NCBI RefSeq assembly: GCF_000003815.2
Contig: NC_049996.1
Span: 15,588,336 to 15,652,335, forward strand
Direction of reading: 5' to 3'
DNA: 64,000 nucleotides
Source: Branchiostoma floridae
Lineage: Eukaryota > Chordata > Leptocardii > Amphioxiformes > Branchiostomatidae
Part shown: positions 1 through 10,604 of the stretch, one piece after another
How the letters are laid out: the number at the start of each line of letters is the position of its first letter
Numbering within the stretch: the first letter of the stretch is position 1
Position numbers and translations under genes: made by a program
The notes under the pieces: model-generated
Told to the model about the DNA's origin: nothing
What the model saw: the letters and a program-made list of their open reading frames with translations, nothing else
Databases searched by the model: none

Positions 1-116
1 ATTACTGCTTTTGTGCCCATTGAGGTTTGTAATGCATACCTGGTAACCCGTCTCATAGTGTAACATGCCTGGTTGGTACTGAAGAGTTTTTTTTTATTCT
101 CCTGTCGATTTGACAG

Positions 117-235
117 ATGAGGAGGCAGACAGGCATTTGCCTGACCTGCACATGACTTTTTATGGTGAAGGAGGGATGTGCAATTCCTTCTCCACCCTCT
201 CGTCTATTGGAGCACTAAGTCTCACAGGGGCAACT
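117..235 (+). CDS. possible upstream KRIT1 exon
   Basis: A pyrimidine-rich tract ending in TTTGACAG precedes an open stretch of about 40 codons, with local peptide EEADRHLPDLHMTFYGEGG. Two donors, GTATGC at 236 and GTGTGA at 245, would both leave phase 0, which is the phase required by the first certain KRIT1 exon at 1055. The stretch stays open until a TGA at 249. I do not recognise the peptide as a known part of KRIT1, so this rests only on splice sites, phase and composition. It could equally be non-coding intron. Confidence 0.33.
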
Positions 236-319
236 GTATGCAACGTGTGAGGCGGCTCCAGCAGATGCAGCTGAGATTACAAGCTGCGCATTTGATCATA
301 CAGGAGGAATCACTACTCT

Positions 320-700
320 TTAATTTTGTGCTGGGCTCTTTAACATGCTCAAGGTGTATCTGTATCTGTATCTATATAGCCGGTATAACCGCCGTTCGGC
401 TTAACACACCAGCTTCGCAGGCGCGCGGCGCGGCAGCAGCTGGTTATATTACACCGAACGACTCGGTGTGTCTCTCCTCAAACACGGGGCCTCCATTTAA
501 CATCCTATCTGAAGATCGTCCCTTGCTTATCACTGGTAGGTACTCATTTTAACCTGAGTGAAGCGAGGAAAGTCATGTAAAGTGCCTTTCCCAAGGGCAC
601 AAGACCGGTGACATGGCAGGTTTCGAACTCTGGACCTCTTGGGCCTGAGCCCAAAGTGCTCCCAATTATGCCACATGATCTCACTATAAGATCTCACTAC
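320..700 (+). repeat. SINE-like dispersed repeat (copy 1)
   Basis: The stretch contains a block shared with other places in the window. It has a 'tctttaac' segment, 'acggggcctccatttaac', then 'aagtgcctttcccaagggca' and a tRNA-B-box-like 'ggtttcgaactctgg' followed by 'gggcctgagccca'. Close relatives occur at 44764-44985 (same strand), 12560-12660 (opposite strand) and partly at 27330-27440. The segment near 358-460 (aacacaccagcttcgcagg...) is a second repeat found again at 37815-37925. No gene is seen. Confidence 0.6.
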
Positions 701-760
701 TTTTAGATAAGTGTGGTGGGTTCTTATATGTGCTGGGGTGTGACTGTCCGCAAACACACC

Positions 761-1078
761 AAATGTTTTGTCTCTCTCTCTCCAGTACCAAAAGATCTGT
801 GTCCACCTGTGCATATCCTCTGTCTTCTCTGTCACTACAAGTGGAAGACTAGCTTTTCAAATGAGCTAAACTCGATTAATATCAGATTCACGTTCACTTA
901 CCAAATTTTTTGTCTCTCCCCAGTACCAGAAGATCTGTGTCCACCTGTACATATCGTCTGTCTTACCTGTCACTAGAAGTGGAAGACTAGCTTTTCGATG
1001 AGCTAAACTGGAATGATATTTCTTTCACTTACCAAATATTTTCTCTCTCCCCAGTACCAGAAGATCCGTGTTCACCTG
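761..1078 (+). repeat. triplicated splice-acceptor/exon-start unit
   Basis: The polypyrimidine tract, the AG acceptor and the first ~24 exonic bases of the KRIT1 exon at 1055 occur three times. The acceptors precede positions 786, 924 and 1055, with spacings of 138 and 131 bp. The two upstream copies keep 'ccagtacca(g/a)aagatctgtg' but then diverge into non-coding sequence, including a shared 'ctgtcact(a)...agtggaagactagctttt' tail. Reading from either upstream acceptor in the exon's frame meets a stop codon before the next copy, so only the third acceptor is productive. Confidence 0.85.
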
Positions 1079-4000
1079 ATGGACGGTTCCCACAAGGAGC
1101 TGAGTCTGATCAGTGGTAACAACACCACGGTCGAGATCATGCTCAATCAGCTCAACTTTCCGGACTCATGCAAACAGCTCTTCGCCATCTGGATAGCCTC
1201 CAGAAACCTCTGTAAGTACAGCTTCCAGAAACCTCTGTAAGTATAGCTTCCAGAAACCTCTGTAAGTATAGCCTCCAGAAACCTCTGTAAGTACAGCTTC
1301 CAGAAACCTCTGAAAGTATAGCCTCCAGAAACCTCTGTAAGTATAGCCTCCAGAAACCTCTGAAAGTATAGCCTCCAGAAACCTCTGTAAGTATAGCCTC
1401 CAGAAACCTCTGTAAGTATAGCCTCCAGAAACCTCTGTAACTATAGCTTCCAGAAACCTCTGTAAGTACAGCCTCCAGAAACCTCTGTAAGTATAGCCTC
1501 CAGAAACCTCTGTAAGTATAGCCTCCAGAAACCTCTGTAAGTATAGCCTCCAGAAACCTCTGTAAGTAAACCCCGTTGGGAGCCTTGCACGGTCACCTAT
1601 ATGTACTATACTACTACTTCTACTGTCAGTCAATCTATACAGACATGTGACACATAAGGTGGGCAAAAAAACAACAAAAAATACAAAATAAACCAAGAAT
1701 ACCTTCCTTTGATTTCTAATTACTGCTTTGAATAAAAGGCATTGTTTTTAGACTGAAATTATGTGCATGTGGCTCTGATTGGCAATATTTACAGGTAGCA
1801 AATCCTGTATGATTTTTTCCTTGGGGTTATTTATTTTTTTTCAAAATAAAAACAAAATTAATGGACAGGCGAATCCGAAAAGCAACAAATAAATTTGGTC
1901 TGGTCTGAGGTTAAGTGTGTAATTGCGTATATTTCCTCCAGTTCTACAAATGAAACCAGAACACAAGCCTCTGCACCACCTGAGAGACTGGGCAGAGATT
2001 GTGGGTGAGCTGACGGACTGTAACCCGGAGGATGAGACTCCGCTGCTGTACGTACGCAGAGATGCGCGCTTACACATGGAGGCAGAGAGAAAGGTATGGT
2101 GTAAACAGGGCTCAAAATACTTTTTTCTACATACCTGCACCAGACAAATTTTATATGCAACACTCTGAATTTATGAAGCATGGATCATACTAAAATTGTT
2201 AGGAACCGTTGCTATTTATTATTTTGTACTTTATAGGTGGTAACAGTCAATGTAGCTAATAACAATCCACATACACTCATAGGACATTTATGTATAGAAT
2301 TAGAACCCAGTACGTGGACCAGTGCAGGTTAGGAGTAGGTAGACACCAGAAATACCTGCACAGCTCCAATTTTACCTGCACTAACCTGCATATGCAGGTG
2401 GTATTTCGAGCCCTGATAGCACACCAGTGTCTGTATCTGTATTGCAATGCTATCATTGGTTGAACTGCTAATTATGATGGACAGTCTTTTGTTTGCCACA
2501 TTGACCTCGTTTTCAATCTACCATGGCCGCCGCGTGAGGAAGGCCTATGACTGATTTTTCACCTGACTTTAACACACAGGTGCAAGATCCAATGGCAATC
2601 AAGATGTTGTTTGACGAGGCTCGGACCAACATGCTCCACGGGATGTATGCATGTTCCGACGAGGACACCGTTGCCATGGCAGGGATAATGATGCAGATTA
2701 TATATGGAGACCACGACACAAACAGGCACAAACCCGGCTTTCTCAAGTAAGGCAACTGTTGAGATCTTAACCATTTTAAACATTTTTTTAAATTCATAAA
2801 CACGAGTTCAAAAGATCCGGTATTTCCTGGGGGCAACCTTCCTTTGTTCATTTAACCATCAAAAAAGAACCACATTGTTTAAAAAGAAGTTGCAACGGCC
2901 CACCCCAACTTTTCCACATTCACAGATGAACAGAAAGCCACTTTTCTGTTACAATGACAGGATTACATCAATCACGACTGGGTTCCACTTTGCACTGCAG
3001 CTACATGCAGTTGTCACATGTACATATTAGAATAGATATTGTTAAGCAGACACAAATCCCGCTTACTGAAGCAAGGCCACAGCAAGTAAATTTTAAGCAG
3101 GCTGCCGTATAGACACCCTTACAATGATAGCTTGACATCTGAATTTTGACCTGTAACCAGCTTGCCCTCCGAACCTTGACCCACAGTGACCTGAACCTGA
3201 AGTTGCTTCTGCCCAGCCATAAGCTGAGGAACAGGAATATGAACTGGGTGGAGGGGATTCTGCTGGAGCACCAGCAGTTAACCCACCAGGGCATGAAGGA
3301 CATTCAGGTAACAGGGTCTTTTCACTTTTGCCTACATGTACCTGCCTAAGTGCTTAGGCCAGGGACTGGCCCCTTACTCCTCTCTGTCAGGACTCTCTAA
3401 GTTGCATGGTCCTTTGCAATTGTTTCTGCAGACTTAGGACTCATTCCAGTGTCTTTTGTCAGGGTCTTCTCCAAGAAGGTTAATGAATATGTTTTCAATA
3501 GTGTCTATATGTGTGTGTGTGTTGATGACCGGCATAACTCTACGATGCCTGTCTGGATTGCTTAGTATGTGGAAAGTCCTTAAAAGATTTGGACCCTAGC
3601 AGCTTGTTATGGTACTGCAGCAGAAATGCATTTATTGTATGGTATTGTATTGTATGTATCTGGCTAACAGAAAATCAAGAAGAAAATAACAGAATAACTT
3701 AGGTCCTGTGGTACAGCAAAAGTAAATAAGATAAATTATTGGAACTCATACTCAGAGATAAACAGCTGCAACACAGAGAAAAACTTAAGTTTATCCATAT
3801 TTTCCCCAGACCTTGCAGTACCTGTACCTGCAGCGATGTTGGAACTTCCCGACGTACGGCTGTGCCTTCTTCAGCGGACAGATCATGTCACGGCCGGTCA
3901 GCGGAAGCTCGCGACACATCGTGTCTGTCCACGTGGGGGTTAACTGTCTCGGCATTCACATTTTAAATGCTCAAACCAAGGTGAGGACTCTTTCTATTTA

Positions 4001-5495
4001 GCTTTACCACATATGTGAAAGGATTGACATAACAGGGGACTATCACCTTTTCATGATGTCAACCCTGAGACCAGACTGTAAGGTTTGACCCGCTCACACC
4101 GGGAAGGACCCCTATTCTTTTCGATAAATGTTGGATTTTGGACGTGGGCGCTGATTGGTCCCTACACATGAGCGAATTAAGGAATGGGTTCAAGTGCTCG
4201 TTTGAACAGGCGGTCCAAAACCTGAAAGGCCATCCGTCCGCTTTGTGTTGGAACGCCTGTTCTAACTTGTTCTAGCGCTCCAGAACCCATTCCTTAATTT
4301 GCTCATTAATTGACATAACCAAAAGGTTTGAATGCGCAGGTCTCCAGGTGGGCTAGCAGAAGCAAATATAGGAGCGAACTACTACCCGGATGGTGACCCG
4401 CTCACACCGGGAAGGACCCCTACTCTTTTCGATTAAATGTTGGATTTTGGATGAGGGCGCTGATTGGTCCCTAGTCACTCCCTACACATGAGCAAATTAA
4501 GGAATGGGTTCAAGTGCTTGTTCCAACACCTGAAACACTCTCCGTCCGCTCGGTGTTGGAACACTTGTTCTAACCAGCGCTCCAGAACCCATTCCTTAAT
4601 TTGCTCATTAACCGGCTCACCACCGAAAGGTTTGAATGCACAGGTCTCCAGACGGATAGCAGAAGCAAACATAGGAGCGAACTACTATCCGGATGGTACC
4701 CTGGCAAGATATTGTACCTAACAATGTTTTTCTTCTCCTCCTCCCTAGCAACTTCTGTACTCCTCTCGGTTCTCCAACCTGCAGTGGGAGTACTCCATGG
4801 AGGGTGCGTATTTCCAGCTGCGCACCAGGGACAACCAGAGCATACGGGTTCACACTAAACAGGTATGTGTAAGGATACATGTACATGAACTCATGGATGC
4901 CATTTACATAGACATGTTTTAGTTTGGGCCACAATGGTCAGTCGCCACCAAAATTTGGCTGGTGACAGACAGATGTGCACTTTGGGAAATTCCAGGACAA
5001 TTGAGAAAATATCTGCAGCACATAGCAAATGCAAGCTCAACTTTTTAACCAAGTTTTTTTTCTAAGGGCAACATTTGGCAGAAAATATGAGTATTATACT
5101 TTTACTAACAGTTTCAGTATGTTTAAGGTCTAATGAAATCCTGTAACATGCACAATATCTGGTTCATCACTGTTTTTGTCAAAGATCAGTATAGCCCTCG
5201 TGGGTATGTACTGTACATTTATATGTCTGATTTTGAGTGTACTCTCCAAGCAAACGTAAGCCTCCGGCTGTTTCTATCGGGCTTTCTATTTTGTACTGTA
5301 TTCTTGATATTAGGCTGTGAGACACCAAGAAAACTGTACAAAATAGAAAGCCTGATAAAAGCCTAAAAAATGCCAACAGCCAGAGCCTAACCTCTGCTTG
5401 GAGAGTGTTTGAATTGAGTCTAACTTGAATTTTCTGCTTTCTTCCAGGCTGCCCTGATCTGTAATTTGATGACAAAGCTACACTCTAGAGGGTGA
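1055..5495 (+). CDS. KRIT1: KRIT1/CCM1 orthologue, FERM domain and C-terminus (5'-partial)
   Basis: Seven exons join in phase: 1055-1211, 1942-2093, 2580-2746, 3187-3307, 3810-3980, 4749-4862 and 5448-5495 (TGA). Together they give 930 nt, 309 residues plus stop, and every junction is GT-AG. The product reads as a full FERM domain: F1 beginning VHLMDGSHKELSL, F2 with LLYVRRDARL, MLFDEARTNML and HKPGFL, and F3 with LQRCWNFPTYGCAFFSGQI, VGVNCLGIHILN and IRVHTKQAALICNLM. These blocks follow human KRIT1 in order and spacing. KRIT1 is a Rap1-effector adaptor at endothelial and epithelial junctions that binds HEG1 through the FERM domain and CCM2 through its N-terminal half. The N-terminal NUDIX-like and ankyrin regions are not in the window. 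The tail ends soon after the HTKQA helix, a few residues shorter than the human protein. The first exon is flanked on both sides by tandem copies of its own boundaries. Confidence 0.9.
1194..1571 (+). repeat. 25-bp minisatellite carrying a splice donor, 15 copies
   Basis: The unit is gcctccagaaacctct|gtaagtata with an exact 25-bp period. Donor positions run 1212, 1237, 1262 and so on to 1562, which is 15 copies. Twelve copies keep GTAAGT, two read GAAAGT (1312, 1362) and one GTAACT (1437). The first copy is the genuine 3' end of the KRIT1 exon (codons A-S-R-N-L) with its donor. The rest lie in the intron. Reading through past the first donor meets TAA at 1238, so downstream donors would truncate or frameshift the protein. 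Confidence 0.93.
4087..4703 (+). repeat. tandemly duplicated fold-back element in a KRIT1 intron
   Basis: Two ~308-bp direct copies start at 4087 and 4395 with 'gacccgctcacaccgggaag' and end in 'gcgaactactaycc'. Each copy contains an internal inverted repeat, 'ttaaggaatgggttc' against 'gaacccattccttaa'. The end sequence resembles the terminal repeat of the MITE at 54971-55148. This is probably a non-autonomous DNA element duplicated in place. It lies between the KRIT1 exons at 3810 and 4749. Confidence 0.75.
5241..5406. mobile_element. MITE with ACTCTCCAAGCA termini in the last KRIT1 intron
   Basis: The terminal inverted repeats are 'actctccaagca' on the left and 'tgcttggagagt' on the right. 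Inner arms such as 'tactgt' and 'gtacaaaatagaaagcc' also pair with their counterparts on the left. It is about 166 bp and has no coding capacity. It ends about 40 bp before the acceptor of the last KRIT1 exon. The CTCCAAG-type end recurs at 10266-10604 and 50125-50216. Confidence 0.75.
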
Positions 5496-5615
5496 AATCT
5501 GATACCCTTTAAGCAGAACTATCAAATCAACAGTCTCGCTCATCTTTCTGAAAACTACACTGGGAAATTCTTGGACTGAGAAAGTATGGAGCGTTCTTTC
5601 TGGGGAGAATCATGA

Positions 5616-5621
5616 AATAAA
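5616..5621 (+). terminator. candidate KRIT1 poly(A) signal
   Basis: AATAAA lies 120 bp after the KRIT1 stop codon. It is the first match downstream and would give a short 3' UTR. Transcript data would be needed to choose among later A-rich candidates. Confidence 0.4.
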
Positions 5622-7624
5622 TTATAGAACTGCCAAGCCTTCAAAACCAATGTATCTTGCTATCTCCTTACCTCTTTGGCTTAGTTTAGTGCCTGAAAGT
5701 TGCCAAAACTAGCTTTGCATTGAGCAACTTTGTTTAAAAAATTGACTTTAAACCTACACAGCTTCATTTGGGCATAAGTCAGGGTCCACATCAGGTGTTC
5801 ATTCTTTTTTTTTCCAACCATTATTACACCTGGATACATCTTTAGCCTAAGCTGCTTTTCAAGTCCTTTTCTACATGTAAGTAGAGCATTTTTCTGTGAA
5901 ATCGGTGGTGCATGGGGCAATGATATGGAAGGCAGGATTCAGAGTTACCCTGCACACATTAAGAGCCATAATGATAGCAGTCTTGTACCACACTACATGT
6001 CAATGTAGGGTCTGTATGTGTGGTGGTGTCAATAGCCAAATTAGGCTTACAGAAAAAGGATCACGGGCTAACTTGTTTGATTCCTGTGTCTTTGGGAAAA
6101 GCACTTTGCACAACTTTCTTCACCCAGGTGTAAACATGGGTACATGACTTTGGTTGGGAGGTAAAAGGTGGAGGAAGGAGAGGGTTGGGCTCTGCCTTCA
6201 AATACTGGCCCCTACACACACTGTCACCAAGTCCACAAAAAGGCAACAGGACCTATCTTACAGTAGAGTCTGTTTGGTTTAAGAAAGGTATTTGGGCCCA
6301 ACAGAATTGTGGCATTTTATTGTGAGGCTCTATGCTGGCAACTGGTATAGAAAGCCCTCCTGTGCTAAGCGAGTACACGTAGTAGTAGTAGTATCCAACT
6401 ATCCATTATTTGATTATCCTCCTGCTGGGGTCCCTGGCACAGGGGTGGGGTGGGCAGCAGTTGGCTAGGCAAGTGTACTTCTGTTTTTGAATGGGCAAAG
6501 TAAACAGTCTAACTGACCTCATGTTGGGTCTAGCAGGGGCCAATTCACCTGTTTTGATAAAAGATTTTGGCAATGCCTTACGAATAAAGGCATTTTGTCT
6601 CATGTTATTTGGTACTATACATATACCAATAGTCTTAAAAATGTGCAAGAACATAACAGACTCACAACGATATAACTGCCACCCTTCTTACATATTTGTA
6701 ATAATTTCCTTGCACAGGTTTGTCTTAGTATTTTCTAGTATTTTCCAGTGAAGAGCTGTATATTGTTGGACTCCTTTACTTGAAACTACATCTCTGTTAG
6801 TTGGAACTGAAAAGAATGGTAGGAAATATTAACATGAAACTTTGTGATAAAAGATAATACTTTTATTCATGAACAGACAAAAGTTGAATACTGCCTCATT
6901 GCCACAATAATTTATGTAGAGTAGATGTTAACATTATATTTTGATATTTGTAATATCAACATATGCTTGTATATCCTTGTATATTGAATCATAATTTATT
7001 GCAATATGACGATACACGTAGGTCTAGATCCTAAATATAAGTAACAAATACAAATGTAAGTCAATGTTGCACTTGCTATTTAAGAAAATAAAAAGATAGA
7101 AAGATAAATATGCAGACTGTGCCCTAAGTTGGTGATTTCACAAAGAAACAAAAGACTATACATTTGTATTACAACAAAGCTCCATGCTGCATGTATTTGA
7201 TCCCATTGTAAATACAGTGTACCCACCATTTTGTACCATTTAATGCTAACAATTCACCACATCTATCTAGTCGTACATTTGTATGTTTTGTAATTAACTT
7301 CAAATGTGATATTAAAAAGTGTGCGGTATGATTATAATAATGATATTGACTGTGTTCTTGTTTCTGAATTTGCAGAACTAAGGTTAGACTGATTTTTACA
7401 ATCAGTGAATGCCTTTGTATAGTCCGACCCATTGTTGAAGTTGAATCAGGAGGAACTGAGGTCAAAACCTCTCAAAGTTTATTTCATAGAGCGAGCTTTT
7501 CTATAGGAGATTGAGCCGAACAACCCATTTTCTTTGAATGGTTCTATAAAGCTAGACCCACGTGACTTTCTGGTGGAGAAGAAGTTTTAAGATTGAAATA
7601 TGGGTTAGTACTTTTTTAAAAGCC
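5622..7624. other. intergenic spacer, KRIT1 to TRIM-NHL
   Basis: No supported gene is seen in this AT-rich spacer. The part at about 6065-6250 shares blocks ('gggaggtaaaaggtggagga', 'tgtaaacatgggtacatgac') with the inverse strand of 27230-27370, so it is probably a dispersed repeat copy. The spacer separates two convergent genes. Confidence 0.5.
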
Positions 7625-7630
7625 TTTATT
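7625..7630 (-). terminator. candidate poly(A) signal of the TRIM-NHL gene
   Basis: TTTATT on the + strand is AATAAA on the - strand, 64 bp beyond the stop codon of the gene at 7694-9238. A second match lies at 7488-7493. Confidence 0.4.
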
Positions 7631-7693
7631 TAGTGTATTTTAACATGCTTTCCATTGGTCAGTCCTAACTTTGATGGTTGCCCTGAAAGGTCG

Positions 7694-9238
7694 TCAGAGT
7701 TTGTACCTGTACACCTCCACGCAGTTGGTACGGTAGTTGGCCACCAGAACGTAGCGGTTCTGCGACACGCACATATCGTACGGGCTGCCCAAGTGCCGCC
7801 TAGCGATCGTCCTCTGGTACGACAGGGTCAGCCCGTCCTCACACGTGTCGTACTTGAAGATCTGAATCCTGCTGTCATAGTGGTTAGCCACGATGATGGT
7901 CTGGTCTTGCTTGTCGATGGCGATCCCCGACGGTCCCTCAAACTCTCCGTCTTCATCGCCCCTCTCCCCGTAGCTGAACTCTTCTTCGCCACTGAAGTTG
8001 AAGGCCACGACTTCGTTGTCTTCGATGTCGGTGACTAAGATGAGGCAGCGTTTCTGATCCACTACAACGTACCTCGGCGCTTCTAACTTGTCCTTTCCTA
8101 TCTGCTTTATGATGCCCAACTTTTCACCATCCACTCTCAGAAGGAGAACGCAATTGCTGTAGTTATCGACGACCACCAAAACCTGTCCAGGCTCCTTACT
8201 CAGGAGTGGTATCTCCTTCTTGAAGCGGTCAGAGACGACTTTGAGCCCGCACGGGTTGAACCTCGTCCGCCCGTCCTCCAGCGGATACTTGTTGACCAGC
8301 TCGCCTGTTTTGGTGAACTTCATCACACATTCGTCTGACCAGGATGAGATGAAGTAGTTCCCATCGTCGTCTGCGTCTAGCCCCATGCAGATCTTACAGT
8401 TGGTCCGGAAGGACTTGAGGAAGGTGCCCTTGTCGTCGAACACTTGGACCCGGCTGTTCCCCTTGTCTACGATCGCTATGTGCCCGCTTGGCCGTACTGC
8501 CATGCCCGTGGGACCGTCGAACTCCCCGTTTTGGCGCCCGAACCTGCCGAACGTTAGGTTGGGCCTGTCCGTAAGGCCTGCCATCTTGGAGGACACCCCG
8601 CCTGCAGTACCGACAACACTCTCCAGGACTTCCAGTCCAGGCGATTTGGTAAACTTCACCACCCCGGAAACAGGCAGGTACGTTTTCTCCATCATGGCGC
8701 CGAAGCTGTCCGTGATTTTTTCCTTCATCTCCTGCAGTTCTTCGTCGGTGGCGTTCCGTTCGGGTTTTAACATGTCTTCGCTCATGTTTGCCGCGTTCTT
8801 CAAGGTGACCTTCTGGAACATCATGGCCGCCTTTTGGGCTCTGAGATCGGACTTCCTTTCCGTGCAAGATTTTTCGATTTCTTCGAGAACTTCTTTTTCT
8901 CTGTCCTCCACCATTTGTTTTAGTTGTTGGAAGTACTTCGTCGCCTCAGCTATAGCGGTTTCACCAGAGGGGTCCACCTTTTCAATCTCGTCTTTCACCC
9001 GTTCCAGTCCCGTCTCTACATCCACTATGCGCAGGTCCAACCTTTGGTCCAAAATGGTCAGGTTTTTCCTGTGATCTTGCGTCTGAAGTCCACCGTCCGA
9101 CTTCTTTGGTTTTACCTTCTCTATAAACCGCTGCATGGCTGTGGAGACTCCCGAAAATCTGTCCTTGGCGCTGCGACTTTGGCTACTGCCGTTTCTGTTG
9201 CTGGTCATAATGATACGTCTGTTGCAAATACTTGTCAA
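7694..9238 (-). CDS. TRIM-family-like coiled-coil/NHL-repeat protein, intronless
   Basis: One uninterrupted frame encodes 514 residues, or 504 from the second Met at 9208. Residues ~55-180 are charged and helical, as in the B-box-C-terminal coiled coil of TRIM proteins. Residues ~229-514 hold NHL repeats that would form a beta-propeller. They include FGRFGRQNGEFDGPTGMAV (~229-248), then GHIAIVDKGNSRVQVFD, then GERGDEDGEFEGPSGIAI (~424-441) with IIVANHYDSRIQIFKYD, and a closing VLVANYRTNCVEVYRYKL strand that completes the last blade. In TRIM2/3/32/71 relatives the NHL propeller binds RNA or protein targets. No RING or B-box cysteine/histidine cluster is present, so ubiquitin-ligase activity is not expected from this frame alone. 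A TATA-like run (GTATATAATAAA, - strand) lies only a few bases upstream of the first ATG, which favours the second ATG. The single exon is compatible with retroposition or lineage expansion. Confidence 0.85.
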   Translation of the reverse strand: MTSICNRRIIMTSNRNGSSQSRSAKDRFSGVSTAMQRFIEKVKPKKSDGGLQTQDHRKNLTILDQRLDLRIVDVETGLERVKDEIEKVDPSGETAIAEATKYFQQLKQMVEDREKEVLEEIEKSCTERKSDLRAQKAAMMFQKVTLKNAANMSEDMLKPERNATDEELQEMKEKITDSFGAMMEKTYLPVSGVVKFTKSPGLEVLESVVGTAGGVSSKMAGLTDRPNLTFGRFGRQNGEFDGPTGMAVRPSGHIAIVDKGNSRVQVFDDKGTFLKSFRTNCKICMGLDADDDGNYFISSWSDECVMKFTKTGELVNKYPLEDGRTRFNPCGLKVVSDRFKKEIPLLSKEPGQVLVVVDNYSNCVLLLRVDGEKLGIIKQIGKDKLEAPRYVVVDQKRCLILVTDIEDNEVVAFNFSGEEEFSYGERGDEDGEFEGPSGIAIDKQDQTIIVANHYDSRIQIFKYDTCEDGLTLSYQRTIARRHLGSPYDMCVSQNRYVLVANYRTNCVEVYRYKL

Positions 9239-9240
9239 AA

Positions 9241-9252
9241 TTTATTATATAC
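9241..9252 (-). promoter_or_regulatory. TATA-like element
   Basis: The - strand reads GTATATAATAAA just before the TRIM-NHL frame. If it is used, transcription would begin ~25-30 bp downstream, past the first ATG, making the ATG at 9208 the likely start. This is inference from spacing only. Confidence 0.3.
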
Positions 9253-10265
9253 AATTGATGAGAAAATATGGGATATGTGGCTACTCTAATTTCAGTTGCA
9301 AATGCCCTTGTGGGGGTTGACTTCTTTTTTTTACTCAGCTTCTGTAATACGCGAGTCCTTTGATTTTTAGGGGAACGTAGCTTCGTTTTCTTCCGTAAAC
9401 GTCGCCTTTTGTTGTAACTTTATTGTGTTGTTTGTAATGTTATAGTCACAGCTGTTGTGACTGAAAATGGTTCCCTCATAAACTGCGTCGTTGTTGAGCC
9501 GTCCGTTGTGTTGTTGGGATACGGTTTCTACTCACTGTTCACAGTGCTGTGTTCTTCCACAGTCGTGTGGTCCAAGGACTATACGAACGGAGATCAGCGC
9601 CGCCCTTAACACCATACGAATATTATGTCGACGTTAAACTTTTTCTCGCGGAGGTTTCTACTGATATAGCCCCCGTTGTCACCACACCCGAATTCCTGTC
9701 CCTGTATGTCAGCTGGTGCCTCTGCGTTTGGCAGTTGTTTCTCCTCGGGACTTGTTCGCCTACCTGCTATACTTACAGCAAATTGTGCTGTCGTTGCTGT
9801 TGTCGTTTCCTCAGTTCCAGCCGGGGTTGTATTCCTGTGTAAACCCACGGGAAACCGCAATGTCTCTCCGAGCCTCACGTTTGTATTGTTTCTCCCCTGG
9901 GTTGTTGTAGCGCTGATTACATAATAGGCTGCACTGGGGCTCACACCGTCCTCAAAGTATCAAAATCAGCGTAGATGTCCGACATATTCATAGGAAGAGA
10001 GAAGTACGTACGGAGCTGCGAGGTCAGGTGATAATGGTGATAAAGTTCACCTAAAAACTTTGCTCAATTTCACCTTGATGTCCGTCGATCTTTGGTTTAT
10101 AAGATTCTCTGCATGTAGACCGATGTTTCCAGACGCAGCCGGCACTGATCACAGAAAACCGGTTGGTCAAGTTAGCGTTAACTTTAATATGCCGTGACCC
10201 GAACCACATGACTCGCAAAGGTCAAATCTTTTAGCCAATCGACTGGTTTTGTGTTTGTGCCTAAT
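9253..10265. other. spacer without supported gene
   Basis: I see no exon with credible splice sites or a recognisable protein, and no repeat that I can delimit. The stretch lies upstream of the TRIM-NHL gene and may hold its promoter. Confidence 0.4.
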
Positions 10266-10604
10266 CTCCAAGCAAATCCTACGGTAGCATAAGATACTGT
10301 AAATGCAGAAACTTTCGCGGTGACCGCGAACTTAAAACCACCGCGATCATTTTTTCATGGCAGTAAGAGATTATGGTGCTACCGCGATCTTAAAACCACC
10401 GCGAAAAGTCATTTTCCCCGCTACCGCGAAATTAAATCCCTACGAACTCAAATGCATTTACAGTAGTACTAAACTGACCAAGGAGTCGAGTGTAGTCAGT
10501 CAAGAGGTGTACATTTGCCATGTAGCTGAACACACTCCTAGACCGGCTTCACTCTTTTGGCAGCTTTTGATGCTATTTTCTGCTAGTAGGATCTGCTTGG
10601 AGGT
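10266..10604. mobile_element. MITE with TCTCCAAGCA-type termini, interrupted by a second MITE
   Basis: The left end 'tctccaagcaaatcctac' pairs with the right end 'gtaggatctgcttggag'. The right part continues in 'tgctattttctgctagta'. The element is non-coding. A separate MITE sits inside it at 10295-10465, so this one is the older insertion. Confidence 0.7.
10295..10465. mobile_element. MITE with TACTGTAAATGCA termini (copy 1)
   Basis: Perfect terminal inverted repeats TACTGTAAATGCA and TGCATTTACAGTA are separated by ~145 bp. The interior is rich in 'accgcga' and 'tcgcggt' blocks. Its ends fit TA-flanked Tc1/mariner-type insertion. A second copy lies at 36012-36223. Confidence 0.85.

Noticed and set aside
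1166-1696. 176-codon - strand frame across the KRIT1 donor minisatellite
   Set aside because: The frame exists only because the 25-bp repeat happens to be open in that direction; it is a tandem-repeat artefact.
8385-9074. 229-codon + strand frame
   Set aside because: It lies antisense to the well-supported TRIM-NHL coding sequence and has no family resemblance.
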